Shown: piece after piece, positions 18,179-26,143 of the stretch
Numbering within the stretch: the stretch's first letter is position 1
Layout of the letters: each line of letters begins with the position of its first letter
Assembly (NCBI RefSeq): GCF_001592435.1
Contig: NZ_CP014750.1
Coordinates: forward strand, 930,001-994,000
DNA: 64,000 bases
Direction: 5' to 3'
From: Thermococcus peptonophilus
Lineage (GTDB): Archaea; Methanobacteriota_B; Thermococci; Thermococcales; Thermococcaceae
Made by a program: the position numbers and the translations under genes
The notes under the pieces: generated by a model
Seen by the model: the letters and a program-made list of their open reading frames with translations, nothing else
Databases searched by the model: none
What the model was told of the DNA's origin: nothing

Positions 18179-18236
18179 GGTCAGGGGCCGATTAGGTCAT
18201 CATCACTCAGCCACCTACCCTCACATCATCCCCAAA
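18178..18236 (-). ncRNA. C/D box methylation-guide sRNA, near-perfect boxes
   Basis: Reading the minus strand from 18236 down: box C ATGATGT (18229-18223), a 12-base guide (18222-18211), box D' CTGA (18210-18207), a three-base spacer, box C' ATGATGA (18203-18197), a 12-base guide (18196-18185) and box D CTGA (18184-18181). D', C' and D match the archaeal consensus exactly and C differs only at its last base. It occupies the whole 62-base gap between the EamA and signal-peptidase genes. It lies just after the signal peptidase stop on the same strand and no clear TATA box precedes it, so it is probably cut from that mRNA. Predicted targets contain CCACCTACCCTC or GGGCCGATTAGG. Confidence 0.85.
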
Positions 18237-18240
18237 GGAG

Positions 18241-18735
18241 TCATAACCCTATTCTCTCCCTAATCCACAGCGGGATTAGCCCGATTTTCGGGAACACGAG
18301 CTCTGCCTTGGCCTCGACGGCATAGCTCGGGACGCAGCCAGCTATCATTCCGTCGGGCATGCGGACTTCAAGGGAACCTTGTGAAGTCGGGTATGGTGGA
18401 TCTGGGACTGGGTTGTTGTCCCCCCACGTGACGAAGCATGTCTCTTCTTTTCCGTTGAGTTTCACGGTAGAGATGTATCTAACGCGGTGGATTATCGGGT
18501 AGGGATAACCCGGGCGTTTGTAGACTATCACGTCGTTGACTTTCACCTGCGACGGGTCGGTGACGCCCTTCAGAAGAACAACATCACCACGGTAGAAGAC
18601 GGGCTCCATCGAGCCGCTGACGACTATGACCAGAGGCGAATCGGTATGGAGGGCGAATCTGAGGCCCGAGTGTATGCCCGCGACTATGATAATGGTTAAA
18701 ACGATCCATGCGAGGTCTTTTTTCCACTCTTCCAT
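18241..18735 (-). CDS. Signal peptidase I, archaeal/ER type
   Basis: 164 residues. One N-terminal membrane segment (about 8-28) is followed by the catalytic domain: box with Ser42 in SGSMEPVF, and H83 in PIIHRV, which replaces the bacterial Lys as in Sec11-type enzymes. The Asp box is probably the WGDNN region. It removes signal peptides on the outer face of the membrane. Start ATG 18735, preceded by GGAGGCG, lies 40 bases inside the 3' end of the DUF531 gene. A C/D sRNA follows immediately on the same strand. Confidence 0.92.
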   Translation of the reverse strand: MEEWKKDLAWIVLTIIIVAGIHSGLRFALHTDSPLVIVVSGSMEPVFYRGDVVLLKGVTDPSQVKVNDVIVYKRPGYPYPIIHRVRYISTVKLNGKEETCFVTWGDNNPVPDPPYPTSQGSLEVRMPDGMIAGCVPSYAVEAKAELVFPKIGLIPLWIRERIGL

Positions 18736-19265
18736 TTTAACGCCTCCATGTATGTTGCTATTCTAGCGCCGATCGCGCCCATCGCGGTGCACGTTTCGAG
18801 GCTCGTTCTCTTTCCAGTCACATCCATGTGGTACCTTGCAATCTTAAAGATTTCCTCTGGTAGGCCGTGTCTTCCAAGCCCTATGATGAGGAGAAAGCTT
18901 CTGCCTGAGAGTGTTTCCCTCGCTAGTTCAAGGGGGCTTATCTCCTTTTCCGGCCAGGGTTTTCTAGTTGTTGCAACTGGAATCCCAAACTGGGGAGGAA
19001 ACCCCCTCTTGGGAAATTCGAGTAGGTGAAACTTGTTTGCCCTAGCCAGTTCCAGGAGATACTTTCCCCCGTCCCCAATCGTGGTATGTCCACTGACCTC
19101 TTCTGCTATTTCCACAGGTTTTCCCTCAAGGGGAAAGCCCACAAGGGCTAGGTGGAAGCCGTAGGCATGCGCTATGGGTGCAGCCCTGGCTATTGCCCTT
19201 AGATGGGCCTCGTGCAGACGTTTTGTGTCATAAGTATTGTATAATGCAAGGGTCAGTGTTGCCAT
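18696..19265 (-). CDS. DUF531 family protein, SPOUT-like
   Basis: 189 residues of the archaeal DUF531 family. The glycine-rich segment SFLLIIGLGRHGLPEEI and the later CTAMGAIGARIATYMEAL resemble the knotted C-terminal region of SPOUT RNA methyltransferases, so an RNA-modifying role is possible but unproven. No ribosome binding site precedes ATG 19265; the TATA element at 19289-19299 is about 27 bases away, fitting a leaderless mRNA. Co-directional and overlapping with the signal peptidase gene. Confidence 0.75.
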   Translation of the reverse strand: MATLTLALYNTYDTKRLHEAHLRAIARAAPIAHAYGFHLALVGFPLEGKPVEIAEEVSGHTTIGDGGKYLLELARANKFHLLEFPKRGFPPQFGIPVATTRKPWPEKEISPLELARETLSGRSFLLIIGLGRHGLPEEIFKIARYHMDVTGKRTSLETCTAMGAIGARIATYMEALKWKSGKKTSHGSF

Positions 19266-19288
19266 AGGTTTTTGAATTTCAAGGAACC

Positions 19289-19299
19289 CTTATAAATAT
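19289..19299. promoter_or_regulatory. Shared bidirectional TATA element
   Basis: CTTATAAATAT reads as TTATAAATA on one strand and ATATTTATAA on the other. It lies midway in the 54-base gap between two divergent start codons (19265 minus, 19320 plus), about 26-29 bases from each. Neither start has a Shine-Dalgarno sequence, so both mRNAs may be leaderless and driven from the same box. Confidence 0.5.
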
Positions 19300-19319
19300 T
19301 GAGCACCAAAAATATACTC

Positions 19320-20393
19320 ATGATGAGCATAGATGACATAGTTGCCCTTGCTGAGAGGGGACAGTTCGACGAAGCTATCCAGCGAGTTCCGGAGCTCTAC
19401 AATCCCGTAGAGCAGATAGAGGCGCTCGCAAAAATTGCACTCATTATGATGGAAAAAGGACTTGGAGATTGGGTGTGGGACGTTATTGAGGATGCCGCGT
19501 ACATAACAGAGAACTCGGAGGACAGCTACGTCAAGAGCCTCGGCTATGCAATAATAGGTGCTACCCTCTTCCAGCTTGGAGACGAGGACGGTGCGGAAGA
19601 ATACCTTGATATGGCATTAGAAGAAGCGGAGAGAATAGAAGACCCGCTAGAAAAGGGAGAAGTCGTAGCTGAAATCGCCCACAACGTAGCTATGACTGGG
19701 GACATCGATGGAGCACTTGGACTGTTTGATGAAGCCTTCGATTTGATAGCAAAGGCTGAGGTGGACTACAGGACAAAGGTTGACGAGCTGATAAAGATCG
19801 CGGAGATTATTGAGAAAACCGGCGATGACCTTCCCTCCGCAACGGCGAGGGAGTTCTACGAGGTGGCGTTTGACATATTTGACAAGCTGCGCGTGAACCA
19901 GAAAGCTGCAGTAGTTGAGAAGAAAATCGAGCTCGCAAAGACGCTCGAAAACGTCGGACTGCCCGAGATTAGGAGAGCCGTTTTGGAGGGTAGGTACCAC
20001 TACGCCCTGGCCCTCATAAGACGCAAGTTTAAAGGTGTAAAAGGACTCATCGGTCAGCTTGAAGTTGCTCTATGGATGAAAATGGTGAACAGCCCCGAGT
20101 ACAAGGACGTAGTAAAACAGGCCCTAGATGGGATTAAAGAGGCTGAAGTTCTTCCATCAAATGCATATTCAATCGCATTTCTCCTGACAGAGCTCGGGTA
20201 TTTGAAAGAGGCCCTTTATTTTGTCAGGCCTATTACGGACCAAACGAAAAAGGATGAACTGCTTCAGAAGATTGCTTTGGCCTTTTCGGAACGTGGGGAA
20301 TTCGAAGCAGCCCGAAAAATAGCGGGCGCAATCTCCGACCCATTACTGAGGGCGCAAACCTTAAGGGACATCGAGGCTATCGAGATAGGGTGA
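19320..20393 (+). CDS. TPR-like helical repeat protein
   Basis: 357 residues, almost entirely helical and acidic. Degenerate tetratricopeptide-type repeats are visible (for example A-x-x-G-x-F-D-E-A, G-D-E-D-G-A-E-E-Y-L, G-D-I-D-G-A-L-G-L-F, G-Y-L-K-E-A-L-Y-F and GEFEAARKIA). Likely a cytosolic protein-interaction scaffold; the partner is unknown. The start at ATG 19320 (or 19323) fits the TATA box, and the TTG at 19299 used by the longest frame lies inside it. The dipeptidase gene begins four bases after its stop, so they form an operon. Confidence 0.75.
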   Translation: MMSIDDIVALAERGQFDEAIQRVPELYNPVEQIEALAKIALIMMEKGLGDWVWDVIEDAAYITENSEDSYVKSLGYAIIGATLFQLGDEDGAEEYLDMALEEAERIEDPLEKGEVVAEIAHNVAMTGDIDGALGLFDEAFDLIAKAEVDYRTKVDELIKIAEIIEKTGDDLPSATAREFYEVAFDIFDKLRVNQKAAVVEKKIELAKTLENVGLPEIRRAVLEGRYHYALALIRRKFKGVKGLIGQLEVALWMKMVNSPEYKDVVKQALDGIKEAEVLPSNAYSIAFLLTELGYLKEALYFVRPITDQTKKDELLQKIALAFSERGEFEAARKIAGAISDPLLRAQTLRDIEAIEIG

Positions 20394-20397
20394 GCAG

Positions 20398-21330
20398 ATG
20401 ATATTCGACGCACATTCTGACCTGCCGACGTTCGTTTACGACGAGAGAAAGAGCGGAGCAACGAGGGTTCTTGAGAGAAACTATGATCGCTTCTTTGGTG
20501 GAATGATAACTTCCAGAGTTATGGCCATCTGGACGCGGTCCGAACGGAGAAAGGACGCGACCACCTACGGACTAGAAGTGTTGAACTCCCTCCTCAAGGA
20601 CATCGACGAAAGCGATAGCTTTGAGCTTGTGCGGAACGTTGAGGAAATGCGGAAGACGATCGAAGAGGGCAGGGTCGCCCTCTGGTTTGGTCTCGAAGGT
20701 GGGGAACCGATAGGGGAGAGCATTGAGCTCCTAGAGGTCTTCTACCGTCTCGGCCTTAGAGTTTTGACCCTAACCTGGAGCCTCAGGAATGCAATTGGGG
20801 ATGGTGTCTTTGAGAGAACCAACGGTGGCCTGACGAGGTTCGGCGTTGAAGTTGTCGGAAAGGCTGAAGAGCTGGGGGTAGTCGTTGACCTCAGCCACAT
20901 AAACGAAGCTGGATTCTGGGACACGCTCGACGTTACCTCATTCCCGGTGATTGCATCCCACTCAAACGCCAGGGCGCTCTGCGACAGCCCCAGAAACCTG
21001 ACCGACGAGCAGCTGAAGGCGATAGCGGAGAGGGACGGCGTTGTTGGGGCCGTTGCAATACCCTCCTTCGTGGACAGGGAAAAGCCGACGATTGAAAAGT
21101 ACGTTGAGCACATAGCGTATATGGTCGACCTCATAGGCCATGAGCACGTGGGCCTCGGCTTCGACTTCGTGTACTACCTTAGAGAATGGGGCGGAAAGAG
21201 CGTCGAAGGTTTTGAGAACGAGTCAAAGATTCCGGAGCTGTTAAAGCTTCTCCACGAGAGGTTCAGTAAAAAGGAAGTTGATGGGATAACATTCAAAAAC
21301 TTCGAGAGAGTGTTTGAGAGAATCACCTAA
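20398..21330 (+). CDS. Membrane dipeptidase family (peptidase M19)
   Basis: 310 residues of the renal-dipeptidase family, a binuclear zinc TIM-barrel amidohydrolase. Metal ligands visible are H6 and D8 in IFDAHSDLP, the Glu of LEGGEPIG near residue 104, and the two His in VDLSHINEAGFWD and PVIASHSNA. No signal peptide, so it acts in the cytosol, probably on dipeptides in a proteolytic, peptide-fermenting organism. GGGTGA overlapping the stop of the preceding gene serves as its ribosome site. The 3' end overlaps the convergent gene by four bases. Confidence 0.9.
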   Translation: MIFDAHSDLPTFVYDERKSGATRVLERNYDRFFGGMITSRVMAIWTRSERRKDATTYGLEVLNSLLKDIDESDSFELVRNVEEMRKTIEEGRVALWFGLEGGEPIGESIELLEVFYRLGLRVLTLTWSLRNAIGDGVFERTNGGLTRFGVEVVGKAEELGVVVDLSHINEAGFWDTLDVTSFPVIASHSNARALCDSPRNLTDEQLKAIAERDGVVGAVAIPSFVDREKPTIEKYVEHIAYMVDLIGHEHVGLGFDFVYYLREWGGKSVEGFENESKIPELLKLLHERFSKKEVDGITFKNFERVFERIT

Positions 21331-21779
21331 CGTCTCCCAAGGAACCTCGGCAGTCTAAGCGTTCTAACTTGACCGATAATCTCAGAGCGCAGGAGCATTT
21401 TCGGTTCTCCTGTCAGCCTAATCTTGAGTATCTTGGGAACTCTAGTTTGGAGGGGTAAAGTGCTGATTTTCTGTATCTCTTCCACTTTATGTTGAATATC
21501 CCCCGTAGGAAGTGGTCTATACAGCCCTCGGGCGATTGCCAGCTCCCTGTCACGTGCTCCTTCCTTTTTGCCCCTCCTGTAGGCCTCGATAGCCTCCCTT
21601 AAGACGCCGCTCTCCTCAGCGCTCTCAAATATAGAGTCTCTAAGCTCACGCCATATACCGACCCAGTCAGTATGGCCGTAATACGCTATGAAGTATCCCA
21701 GAAAGTAGGCCTTCCTTACGGGGTCTTCCTCAGCAATAATCTTCTTGATGTCGAGCGGCACCTTTGGAAGTTCCTTCAT
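21327..21779 (-). CDS. Unknown protein downstream of the KaiC-like gene
   Basis: 150 residues, unrecognised. The first ~75 residues are helical and acidic/aromatic (YFLGYFIAYYGHTDWVGIWRELRDSIF), followed by a Lys/Arg-rich stretch and a basic C-terminus. Its ATG overlaps the stop of the KaiC-like ATPase gene as ATGA, so the two are made together and may interact. No catalytic motif seen. Confidence 0.65.
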   Translation of the reverse strand: MKELPKVPLDIKKIIAEEDPVRKAYFLGYFIAYYGHTDWVGIWRELRDSIFESAEESGVLREAIEAYRRGKKEGARDRELAIARGLYRPLPTGDIQHKVEEIQKISTLPLQTRVPKILKIRLTGEPKMLLRSEIIGQVRTLRLPRFLGRR

Positions 21780-22477
21780 ACGACTGGCCCCCTAACAGTG
21801 AGGCCCTTTGGTCCGAACTCCAGGCGGTACATCTTGGTCTCATGCCTTGTTCTGCGCATCTTGAGAACCTGGATTGCCCTCGCCATATCGTTGCCTTCAA
21901 GGTAGTAGTGGAGCATTATGACGCCGTCGACGAGGTAGTGCTCCTCGCTGTACCTGTCCAGCTCAGTCAGCTCTGCTATTAGGAGGCTGGTTATTCCGAG
22001 GGCACCCATTGCCCTGAGAAATGTAGCGAGCTCGGCCCTTTTCTCTGCGGGGTCAGATGTCGGGAAGTCTATAGCCGTGAGAGGGTCTACCACGAGGCGG
22101 GTTATGCTGCTTTCCCGGACAAGATCCTTTATCCTGAACATGACACTGCTCCACTGAGGTGGCTTCGCAGTCGAACCCCAAAGCTCCTTCCCGAGGTCGT
22201 ACAGTATCAGGTTCCCCTTCTGAACGTAGTTCCAGACTGCGGGATCAAAGCGCTCGTAGTCCTTTATTACCTCCTCTGGGTCCTGGACAAGGGAGATGTA
22301 CGCTACCTTCTCACCCCTTTTGGCACCATCAACCAGAAACTGGACACCGAAGGTCGTTTTCCCGCTTCCAGGAGGGCCAGTGATGAGGTATGACTTTGAC
22401 TTAACAAAACCTCCCTCTATTAGGGGGTCAAATCCGTCGATACCAGTTGGAACTCTTTCAATCCTCCCTGCGACCAT
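21776..22477 (-). CDS. KaiC-like single-domain RecA-fold ATPase
   Basis: 233 residues. The KaiC opening (ERVPTGIDGFDPLIEGGF), Walker A GPPGSGKTT (about 34-42), and a Walker B strand ending LVVDPLTAID are present; the Walker B acidic Asp and a paired Glu region look intact. Single-domain archaeal KaiC homologues are common and their functions are largely unknown, with proposed roles in signalling or motility. A TATA-like GCTTTATAG lies upstream at about 22516-22524. The neighbouring divergent DUF257 genes are also RecA-fold-like, which suggests a functional cluster. Confidence 0.85.
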   Translation of the reverse strand: MVAGRIERVPTGIDGFDPLIEGGFVKSKSYLITGPPGSGKTTFGVQFLVDGAKRGEKVAYISLVQDPEEVIKDYERFDPAVWNYVQKGNLILYDLGKELWGSTAKPPQWSSVMFRIKDLVRESSITRLVVDPLTAIDFPTSDPAEKRAELATFLRAMGALGITSLLIAELTELDRYSEEHYLVDGVIMLHYYLEGNDMARAIQVLKMRRTRHETKMYRLEFGPKGLTVRGPVV

Positions 22478-22616
22478 GTTGCAACACCTATGCAGATTAT
22501 TTAGTTCAGAAGACTATAAAGCTTTTTGTGATGGGGCATAGTAGAATATTCAACTTTTTGAGGGACTGAAAGCGTTATAAAGTGAAAAATCAAAGAGAAT
22601 AATTGGGGGAACACCA

Positions 22617-23228
22617 ATGCTTGAGAAAATCCTTGAAACCATCGAAGCGCGCGGTGGGGGATTTGTTTTAGTTGAGTACTCTTCCCTCGATCACCCAGAG
22701 CTGGTGTTCGCTGAAATCATCACCAGCTGGAGAGAGAAAGGTATAAAGCCTCTGATTGTGGACATCGGCGACACGCTGCATATTTTCACGACCAAGTTGC
22801 AGATGATGGGAGTAAACATCGAAGTTGATAATCTTCCTGTTATTAAAGAAATGGGAAACGTGAGGGTGGGTAACATCATAGGAGAGGTTCACGAGACAGA
22901 GGACTTTGAGTACCATATGGCAAAATACGCTCAAATAGTCAAAAAAGTGCCTGAAGAGAGCAGGAATCACACAATAGTTCTCGGAATGGAGAAGTTCTCT
23001 TTTACCTTCACAGACAACCCCCCAAAGCTTGAGAGATACTTTGAGAAAATAAACAGGAGATACCTGAAATACACAGATGTAAGAGACTTTGTTTTCCTGA
23101 ACACTTCAGTTGCGAGCGAATACCTCACGAAGAGTCTCGAACAGGACTATGACTACGTTCTCCGACTGACGGGGATCGCTCTCAGCCTCGTAAAAACACC
23201 TGGGGGTGAAAACTTTGAAGTTCAGTGA
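22617..23228 (+). CDS. DUF257 family protein (first copy)
   Basis: 203 residues of DUF257, a family largely confined to Thermococcales. Length and the pattern of strands (FVLVEYSS, PLIVDIGDTLHIF, HTIVLGMEKF) resemble a KaiC/RecA core, but the Walker A loop is missing, so ATP binding is doubtful. GGGGGA precedes the ATG; TATA-like GTTATAAAG lies at 22575-22583. It overlaps the second DUF257 gene. Function unknown. Confidence 0.75.
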   Translation: MLEKILETIEARGGGFVLVEYSSLDHPELVFAEIITSWREKGIKPLIVDIGDTLHIFTTKLQMMGVNIEVDNLPVIKEMGNVRVGNIIGEVHETEDFEYHMAKYAQIVKKVPEESRNHTIVLGMEKFSFTFTDNPPKLERYFEKINRRYLKYTDVRDFVFLNTSVASEYLTKSLEQDYDYVLRLTGIALSLVKTPGGENFEVQ

Positions 23229-23826
23229 GTACCTCAAAACCTTAAGGCCAGGAGAAAGTGTTCTCATCGAACACGCATCCCTTTCGCCCTACCCAGTGCT
23301 CTTCTATGAGATAGGGAAAAATAGCGGGTGGGACAACATCCTGGTAATTGACATAATCGACTCTGCGCTCCCCGTTTTGAGATGGCTCAAGTTTACTGGA
23401 TTGGAAGTGCCTGAGAATAGTATAGCCCGGATAAAAGCTGGCGGCACTTCCACCTGGGGAAGGATTTTAATTGACGTGGATCCGCATAAGGATCCCGGTA
23501 TCTTCATGAGCAAGTTCCTTTCGAACCTCCTCAGTTATTATCGCACAAACAAAAACGTGACGACGGTTATAATGAATCCCGAGAGGATTATTCCCCTTCA
23601 GGACAACAGGCCTTCGTTCGTTCTCTACCTTGCAAACGCGGCCGCTGGGTTCCTTGGCAATCCGTACAGAAAGACTTTCTACTTTGTGAATTACGAACTT
23701 GCGCATAAGGGCTACCTTGCACTTCTCGAAGAGGCCTTCACGCGCGTCCTGAGGATAGAGGACAGCTCAGTTAGGATACTGAAGTCACTAAACCTTGACG
23801 AGGAAGGGACAACCCTCCAGCTTTGA
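23215..23826 (+). CDS. DUF257 family protein (second copy)
   Basis: 203 residues, paralogue of the preceding gene: both start with a short helix, an E-Y/E-H-x-S strand, an L-V-I/V-I-D-I strand and similar spacing thereafter, again without a Walker A loop. TTG 23215 is the likely start, because GGGGGTGA ends five bases upstream; the GTG at 23206 overlaps that site. Tandem duplication followed by divergence is evident. With the divergent KaiC-like ATPase it may form a partner set in which only one member hydrolyses ATP. Confidence 0.72.
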   Translation: MKFSEYLKTLRPGESVLIEHASLSPYPVLFYEIGKNSGWDNILVIDIIDSALPVLRWLKFTGLEVPENSIARIKAGGTSTWGRILIDVDPHKDPGIFMSKFLSNLLSYYRTNKNVTTVIMNPERIIPLQDNRPSFVLYLANAAAGFLGNPYRKTFYFVNYELAHKGYLALLEEAFTRVLRIEDSSVRILKSLNLDEEGTTLQL

Positions 23827-23835
23827 GGGCGAAGC

Positions 23836-23844
23836 ATTTTTAAC
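23836..23844 (+). promoter_or_regulatory. TATA box giving a leaderless methyltransferase mRNA
   Basis: ATTTTTAAC, centred about 25 bases before ATG 23865. There is no ribosome binding site before the ATG. Confidence 0.45.
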
Positions 23845-23864
23845 ATTCTTTCAAATTTCGGAAC

Positions 23865-24740
23865 ATGGAAGAGATTTATTACATCACGTTCAGAGAGGCC
23901 AGAATGCTTCTCGCCTCAAGGGGAAAAGTTAAGCTCAACCCTGACCTCAGGAAGACAAACAGGGTCCTGGAAGTCGAGATAAAAGACGATGGTGGTGCCC
24001 TTTTTCCGGACGGTACTCTCGTTGAAAGGAACCTCCTTGAGAAGATAGCCAGAGACGACGGGACAGTCTACTTCGTTTCTAATGGTGGGGTGTATAAAGC
24101 GGCAATAGCGAGCGAATCAGGCTTTTACAAGCTCGTCCCCACGATTCCACCAACGATAGAGATAAACGGCATAAGGATGCACAGAACGAAGAGAGTGAAC
24201 CCACTCCAGGACACGAGGAACAAAGTGAACACCGTGAACCCCAAGGAGGGTGAGACAGTCCTCGACACATGCATGGGACTTGGATATACTGCCATAGAGG
24301 CATCAAAGAGGGGGGCTTACGTTATAACCATTGAAAAAGACCCAAACGTCATAGAGCTAGCGAGGATAAATCCATGGAGCCGGGAGCTCTTTACGGGTGG
24401 AAAGATTCAGGTTATTCAGGGAGATGCCTTTGAAGTTGTTAAAAAGTTCAAGCAAGCCAGTTTTGACGTGGTTATCCACGACCCCCCGCGCTTCTCATTG
24501 GCAGGCCATCTCTATTCAGAGGAGTTCCACAGGGAGCTTTTCAGGATTCTTAAGCCTGGAGGGAGACTATTCCACTACGTCGGCAACCCGGGGAAGAAGT
24601 ACAGGAAAAAAGACCTCCAGAGGGGAGTCATGGAAAGGCTGAGGAGGGCTGGTTTTGTCGGCGTTAGAAGGGTCGAGGAAGCGCTTGGGGTTGTGGCGAA
24701 AAAACCAGAAAAAGGAATAAAAGCGGGCCAGTGGGATTAA
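23865..24740 (+). CDS. SAM-dependent methyltransferase (COG2521-like, archaeal)
   Basis: 291 residues. The N-terminal ~115 residues form a separate alpha/beta domain; the C-terminal part is a Rossmann methyltransferase with motif I VLDTCMGLGYTAI, an acidic strand VITIEKDP, and motif IV HDPPRFS, close to the D/N-P-P-F/Y type used on nucleic-acid bases. An RNA or DNA substrate is therefore likely but not identified. Start ATG 23865 is probably leaderless. The stop overlaps the convergent YdjM-like gene by four bases. Confidence 0.8.
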   Translation: MEEIYYITFREARMLLASRGKVKLNPDLRKTNRVLEVEIKDDGGALFPDGTLVERNLLEKIARDDGTVYFVSNGGVYKAAIASESGFYKLVPTIPPTIEINGIRMHRTKRVNPLQDTRNKVNTVNPKEGETVLDTCMGLGYTAIEASKRGAYVITIEKDPNVIELARINPWSRELFTGGKIQVIQGDAFEVVKKFKQASFDVVIHDPPRFSLAGHLYSEEFHRELFRILKPGGRLFHYVGNPGKKYRKKDLQRGVMERLRRAGFVGVRRVEEALGVVAKKPEKGIKAGQWD

Positions 24741-26137
24741 ATCCCGCCGACCTCTTCCAGCTCCTCAAAGGCTTCCAGGTTGGTGTAGTAGTCCATGAGC
24801 TTGGCTATCTCCTTTCTCAGCTTGAAACTCTTTGCTATTGCTATTCCAAAGCCTATCATTGACGGCCAGATGAGGTAGAGGAGCAGCTTCGCGTCGCCTA
24901 TCGGTATCGGCCTCGGGTCAGTGAAGCGGTTGAAATTCCATATCATCAGCGCTATCATGAGCCAGGCCGTTGAGAAGTTTGTAAGCCCACTGCCGCTCTC
25001 TCCGAGCTTGAATCCAGGAATAACGTCCTTGGTTATCGGCGGGAATAGGTTGCTGCCCATGAAGCCGAGCTGATCCTCGAAGACGTGGAGCCACTGCCCT
25101 ATCATCGAGGCGAGGGCAAGATCCGTCGCGTGGCTGTAGCCGAAGAGCTTGGCGAAGAGGAAAACGAAGATTCCAATTATCACTCCCATCGTCATCGAGT
25201 GACTAAAGCCGTGGTGCCAGGGAAGGAACCTGTCCTTAACGACTGTTTTACCCTGGTGTTTCGTTCTCCTGAAGGCTATCTCCGGGCCTGAGAAGGAGTC
25301 TATCCTCGTTGGCTTGGGATAGGTCTTGATGAATGGCACGTTCACCCTCGCTATTCCGAACTTCCTGTACTCCGGCGGCTCACCCCCAATGGCGACTCCA
25401 CCAGGGGTAACTATCGGCCCCATCTCGACCCTTACCTCCCTCCTCGGGGGGTCAAGGTGTACCCAGAAACGTCTGTAAACGTCCCCTGGAAGGCGGATGT
25501 TGTGTATCTTGACTATCTTCTCTCCCTCTTCGTATGCCTTTTCTATGGCATCAGCTATTGTATCTGCAATTCCCTGCGGGTGTGGAGCGTCGCTGACGAT
25601 GAATCTCAGCGAACCATCTGGGTCAATGTCCACGTATCCAAACACGAGCATCTTCTTACCTTCCTCAATCTGACCGAACTCCTCTTCAAAGATTTCGTAA
25701 TCGTCCCCAAAGGCCTCCACTGTTATCTTCCCTGTTCCATCGCTGAGAGTGAAAACTATGGTGTTGTACTCTTCCATTACGGTCTCAACGTTGCCCTTCT
25801 CGTCAAAGACCTCGTAGGACATCGTTCCAGAGCCTTTTGTGAGTATCTCCTCAACAACCCCCTCGATGGCGAAGAACTGGTAGCGGTTCTTCTCGCTTAG
25901 ATCCTTTATTTTGACGAGCTTCGGCGCGTAGTGCTTCTTCTCGTCCCAGGGGGCAGGGTCTATCTCGTAGTCCCTCCTCGCGAAGAACTTTCCAAACTTG
26001 AAGTCAACGAAGTCCGGAAAGTAGGCGGCCGCCGCCGCTATGACAGGAACTAAGATTCCCATCCTCAGGTCGGCAACGAGGGAGGGGAAGAACGTTACCG
26101 CCGCGAGGCCGGATATGTAGTGGGTAAACCCTCTCAT
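24737..26137 (-). CDS. YdjM-type membrane hydrolase split by an OB-fold insert
   Basis: 466 residues. The N-terminus (GFTHYISG, then YFPDFVD) and a later block (HHGFSHSMTMG, then QWLHVFEDQLG) carry the His/Asp residues of the YdjM (DUF457) membrane-bound metal-dependent hydrolase family. Between them, about residues 75-190, lies an OB-fold-like domain (FFAIEGVVEEI, IVFTLSDGTGKITVEAFG, VFGYVDIDPDGSLRFIV). Several membrane helices follow. It is the third gene of an operon with a TctA-like protein and a giant OB-repeat protein. The enzymatic activity of the family is unproven. ATG 26137 follows GGGGTGATGG. Confidence 0.75.
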   Translation of the reverse strand: MRGFTHYISGLAAVTFFPSLVADLRMGILVPVIAAAAAYFPDFVDFKFGKFFARRDYEIDPAPWDEKKHYAPKLVKIKDLSEKNRYQFFAIEGVVEEILTKGSGTMSYEVFDEKGNVETVMEEYNTIVFTLSDGTGKITVEAFGDDYEIFEEEFGQIEEGKKMLVFGYVDIDPDGSLRFIVSDAPHPQGIADTIADAIEKAYEEGEKIVKIHNIRLPGDVYRRFWVHLDPPRREVRVEMGPIVTPGGVAIGGEPPEYRKFGIARVNVPFIKTYPKPTRIDSFSGPEIAFRRTKHQGKTVVKDRFLPWHHGFSHSMTMGVIIGIFVFLFAKLFGYSHATDLALASMIGQWLHVFEDQLGFMGSNLFPPITKDVIPGFKLGESGSGLTNFSTAWLMIALMIWNFNRFTDPRPIPIGDAKLLLYLIWPSMIGFGIAIAKSFKLRKEIAKLMDYYTNLEAFEELEEVGGI

Positions 26138-26143
26138 CTTCCA

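Noticed and set aside
22526-22570. GTGATGG...CTGA in the KaiC/DUF257 gap
   Set aside because: No internal D'/C' boxes and the spacing is wrong; it lies in the divergent promoter.
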